A DNA stretch of 64,000 nucleotides from positions 5,518,001 to 5,582,000 of the forward strand of contig NZ_CP033924.1 of the NCBI RefSeq assembly GCF_003815875.1. The letters run 5' to 3'. This stretch comes from Chryseobacterium lactis (lineage in GTDB: Bacteria > Bacteroidota > Bacteroidia > Flavobacteriales > Weeksellaceae). A program made the position numbers and the translations under genes. Under the pieces are notes generated by a model. That model ran no database searches, was not told the DNA's origin, and saw only the letters and a list, made by a program, of their open reading frames with translations. Numbering within the stretch: position 1 is the first letter of the stretch; each line of letters begins with the position of its first letter. Shown here piece by piece: positions 63,173 to 64,000 of this stretch.

Positions 63173-63731
63173 TCGGATTCCAGTATTCTTCCGGTTCGTT
63201 ATTCAATTTTGAAATATATCTTGCCAATACAAAGAGATAGTCGGAAAGTCTGTTTAAATATTTAATTAATTCAGGACGTACTTCTTCAGATTCATTTAAA
63301 AATACCAATGAACGTTCTGCTCTTCGGCAAATAGTTCTTGCGGCATGTAAAAATGTTGCAGATTTCCCACCACCAGGCAGAATGAAATACTGAAGCGGCT
63401 CTAATTTTTCCTCGAAAGCATCCATCCATTGTTCCAGTTCTTCAATCTCCGTTTCTGAAATAATGATAGGAAGACGCGATTTTCCATTAGCCAACATCAA
63501 CTTATCTACCGGTGTTGCAGCTTCTGAACCTACCGTGAACAGATCAAACTGTATTTTCTTCAACTGCCTCAACACTTCTGCATCTTCAATATGACTTTTT
63601 GCAATTCCGATGAATGAATTGAGTTCATCTATATTTCCATAGCTGTCGACTCTTGCACTGGCTTTGGAAACTCTTGTTCCACCGTAGAGAGCCGTCTGAC
63701 CTTTATCTCCTGTTTTTGTATAAATTTTCAT
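63162..63731 (-). CDS. Cob(I)alamin adenosyltransferase, PduO type
   Basis: A 189-residue enzyme that transfers adenosyl from ATP to cob(I)alamin, giving coenzyme B12. The start at 63731 gives MKIYTKTGDKGQTALYGGTR, the canonical PduO N-terminus; the upstream ATG would add nine unrelated residues. Also seen: RVDSYGNIDELNSFIGI with the ATP-contacting residues, QYFILPGGGKSATFLHAART with ICRRAERSL, and a C-terminal LNRLSDYLFVLAR. It is first in the operon with thiamine pyrophosphokinase. Confidence 0.95.
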   Translation of the reverse strand: MKIYTKTGDKGQTALYGGTRVSKASARVDSYGNIDELNSFIGIAKSHIEDAEVLRQLKKIQFDLFTVGSEAATPVDKLMLANGKSRLPIIISETEIEELEQWMDAFEEKLEPLQYFILPGGGKSATFLHAARTICRRAERSLVFLNESEEVRPELIKYLNRLSDYLFVLARYISKLNNEPEEYWNPNER

Positions 63732-63776
63732 ACTACTAAAATACCTCTTTTTGTACAATGTGAAAAGTAAAATATG

Positions 63777-63801
63777 TTGATGATGTACTTGTCAATCATT
63801 A
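63777..63801 (+). repeat. Direct repeat, copy 1
   Basis: TTGATGATGTACTTGTCAAT continues CATTA; the same 25 bases return at 63976-64000 with two substitutions, 199 bp apart. The gap from 63732 to the window end holds no gene on either strand; 63844-63864 contains the small hairpin CACTTAA/TTAAGTG. Confidence 0.6.
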
Positions 63802-63975
63802 TTAGCATAAGTTTTACTACAAAAGACACAAAAATTTTTGGAACACTTAAGTTATTTTTAAGTGACTACTAAATGTTAGAGAAGTGCACTTAAGCTTTTT
63901 GAAAATCTTTGATTTTCATTTGAAGTGGACTTACTTATTCGATAGTTTCTCAACTTACTTATGTGTACTAAAGTC

Positions 63976-64000
63976 TTGATGATGTACTTCCCAATCATTA
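63976..64000 (+). repeat. Direct repeat, copy 2 (runs to the window edge)
   Basis: TTGATGATGTACTTCCCAAT continues CATTA and ends at the window edge, so the repeat unit may go on beyond it. Confidence 0.55.

Overview
The window looks like a chromosomal segment of a Chryseobacterium-type bacterium (Bacteroidota, Flavobacteriia, Weeksellaceae). The grounds are AT-rich DNA, type IX secretion sorting domains, TonB-dependent SusC/OMP-type receptors, Rhs genes with flavobacterial N-termini, a few promoters of the Bacteroidota type (TAnnTTTG), and short intergenic repeats of the GTCATTGCGAG class. No rRNA, tRNA or CRISPR array was recognised.

Layout. 1-9 kb is core: dnaK, a secreted GH36 alpha-galactosidase, the ppk1-ppx polyphosphate pair, a 204-bp tandem repeat, and an epimerase-like gene with a 48-residue membrane ORF. 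9-17.6 kb holds a large T9SS cargo protein, three tandem secreted C1q/TNF-like proteins, a DUF3060 protein, the nfu-mrp Fe-S pair and an unknown gene.

17.6-29.8 kb is a polymorphic-toxin locus read on the minus strand. A T9SS beta-propeller protein, an Rhs-like companion and an Rhs protein with a C-terminal HNH nuclease form a tight operon. Downstream lies a row of immunity-type genes (DUF4265, SUFU, DUF2750, one unknown), a broken SUFU/ankyrin mosaic and a toxin-tip remnant with two nonsense codons. Upstream is a strongly structured leader that can be read as a four-segment transcription attenuator. I consider this leader the most novel signal in the window.

30-41.6 kb is an AT-rich integrated element. 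It has an HTH protein, a zinc-finger primase-like protein, a P4/D5-type helicase, an excisionase-like gene, an RteC-like gene, iteron-like repeats, a protein with three NUMOD4 motifs and decayed HNH cores, and a tyrosine recombinase. A 20-bp near-identical direct repeat at 17.70 and 41.63 kb may mark its ends, in which case the Rhs locus travels with it.

41.9-64 kb returns to core and niche functions: two TonB-type receptors, a GH92 mannosidase with a TIMP-like lipoprotein, a PhyH dioxygenase with a dicarboxylate symporter, BON/SH3 proteins, a CocE-type hydrolase, alkylation repair (AlkB plus Ada/Ogt-like), agmatine-route polyamine synthesis (SpeA, SpeB), a HAD phosphatase, a lipoprotein tyrosine phosphatase, thiamine pyrophosphokinase and a PduO-type cobalamin adenosyltransferase. 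Most units end in clear hairpin terminators.
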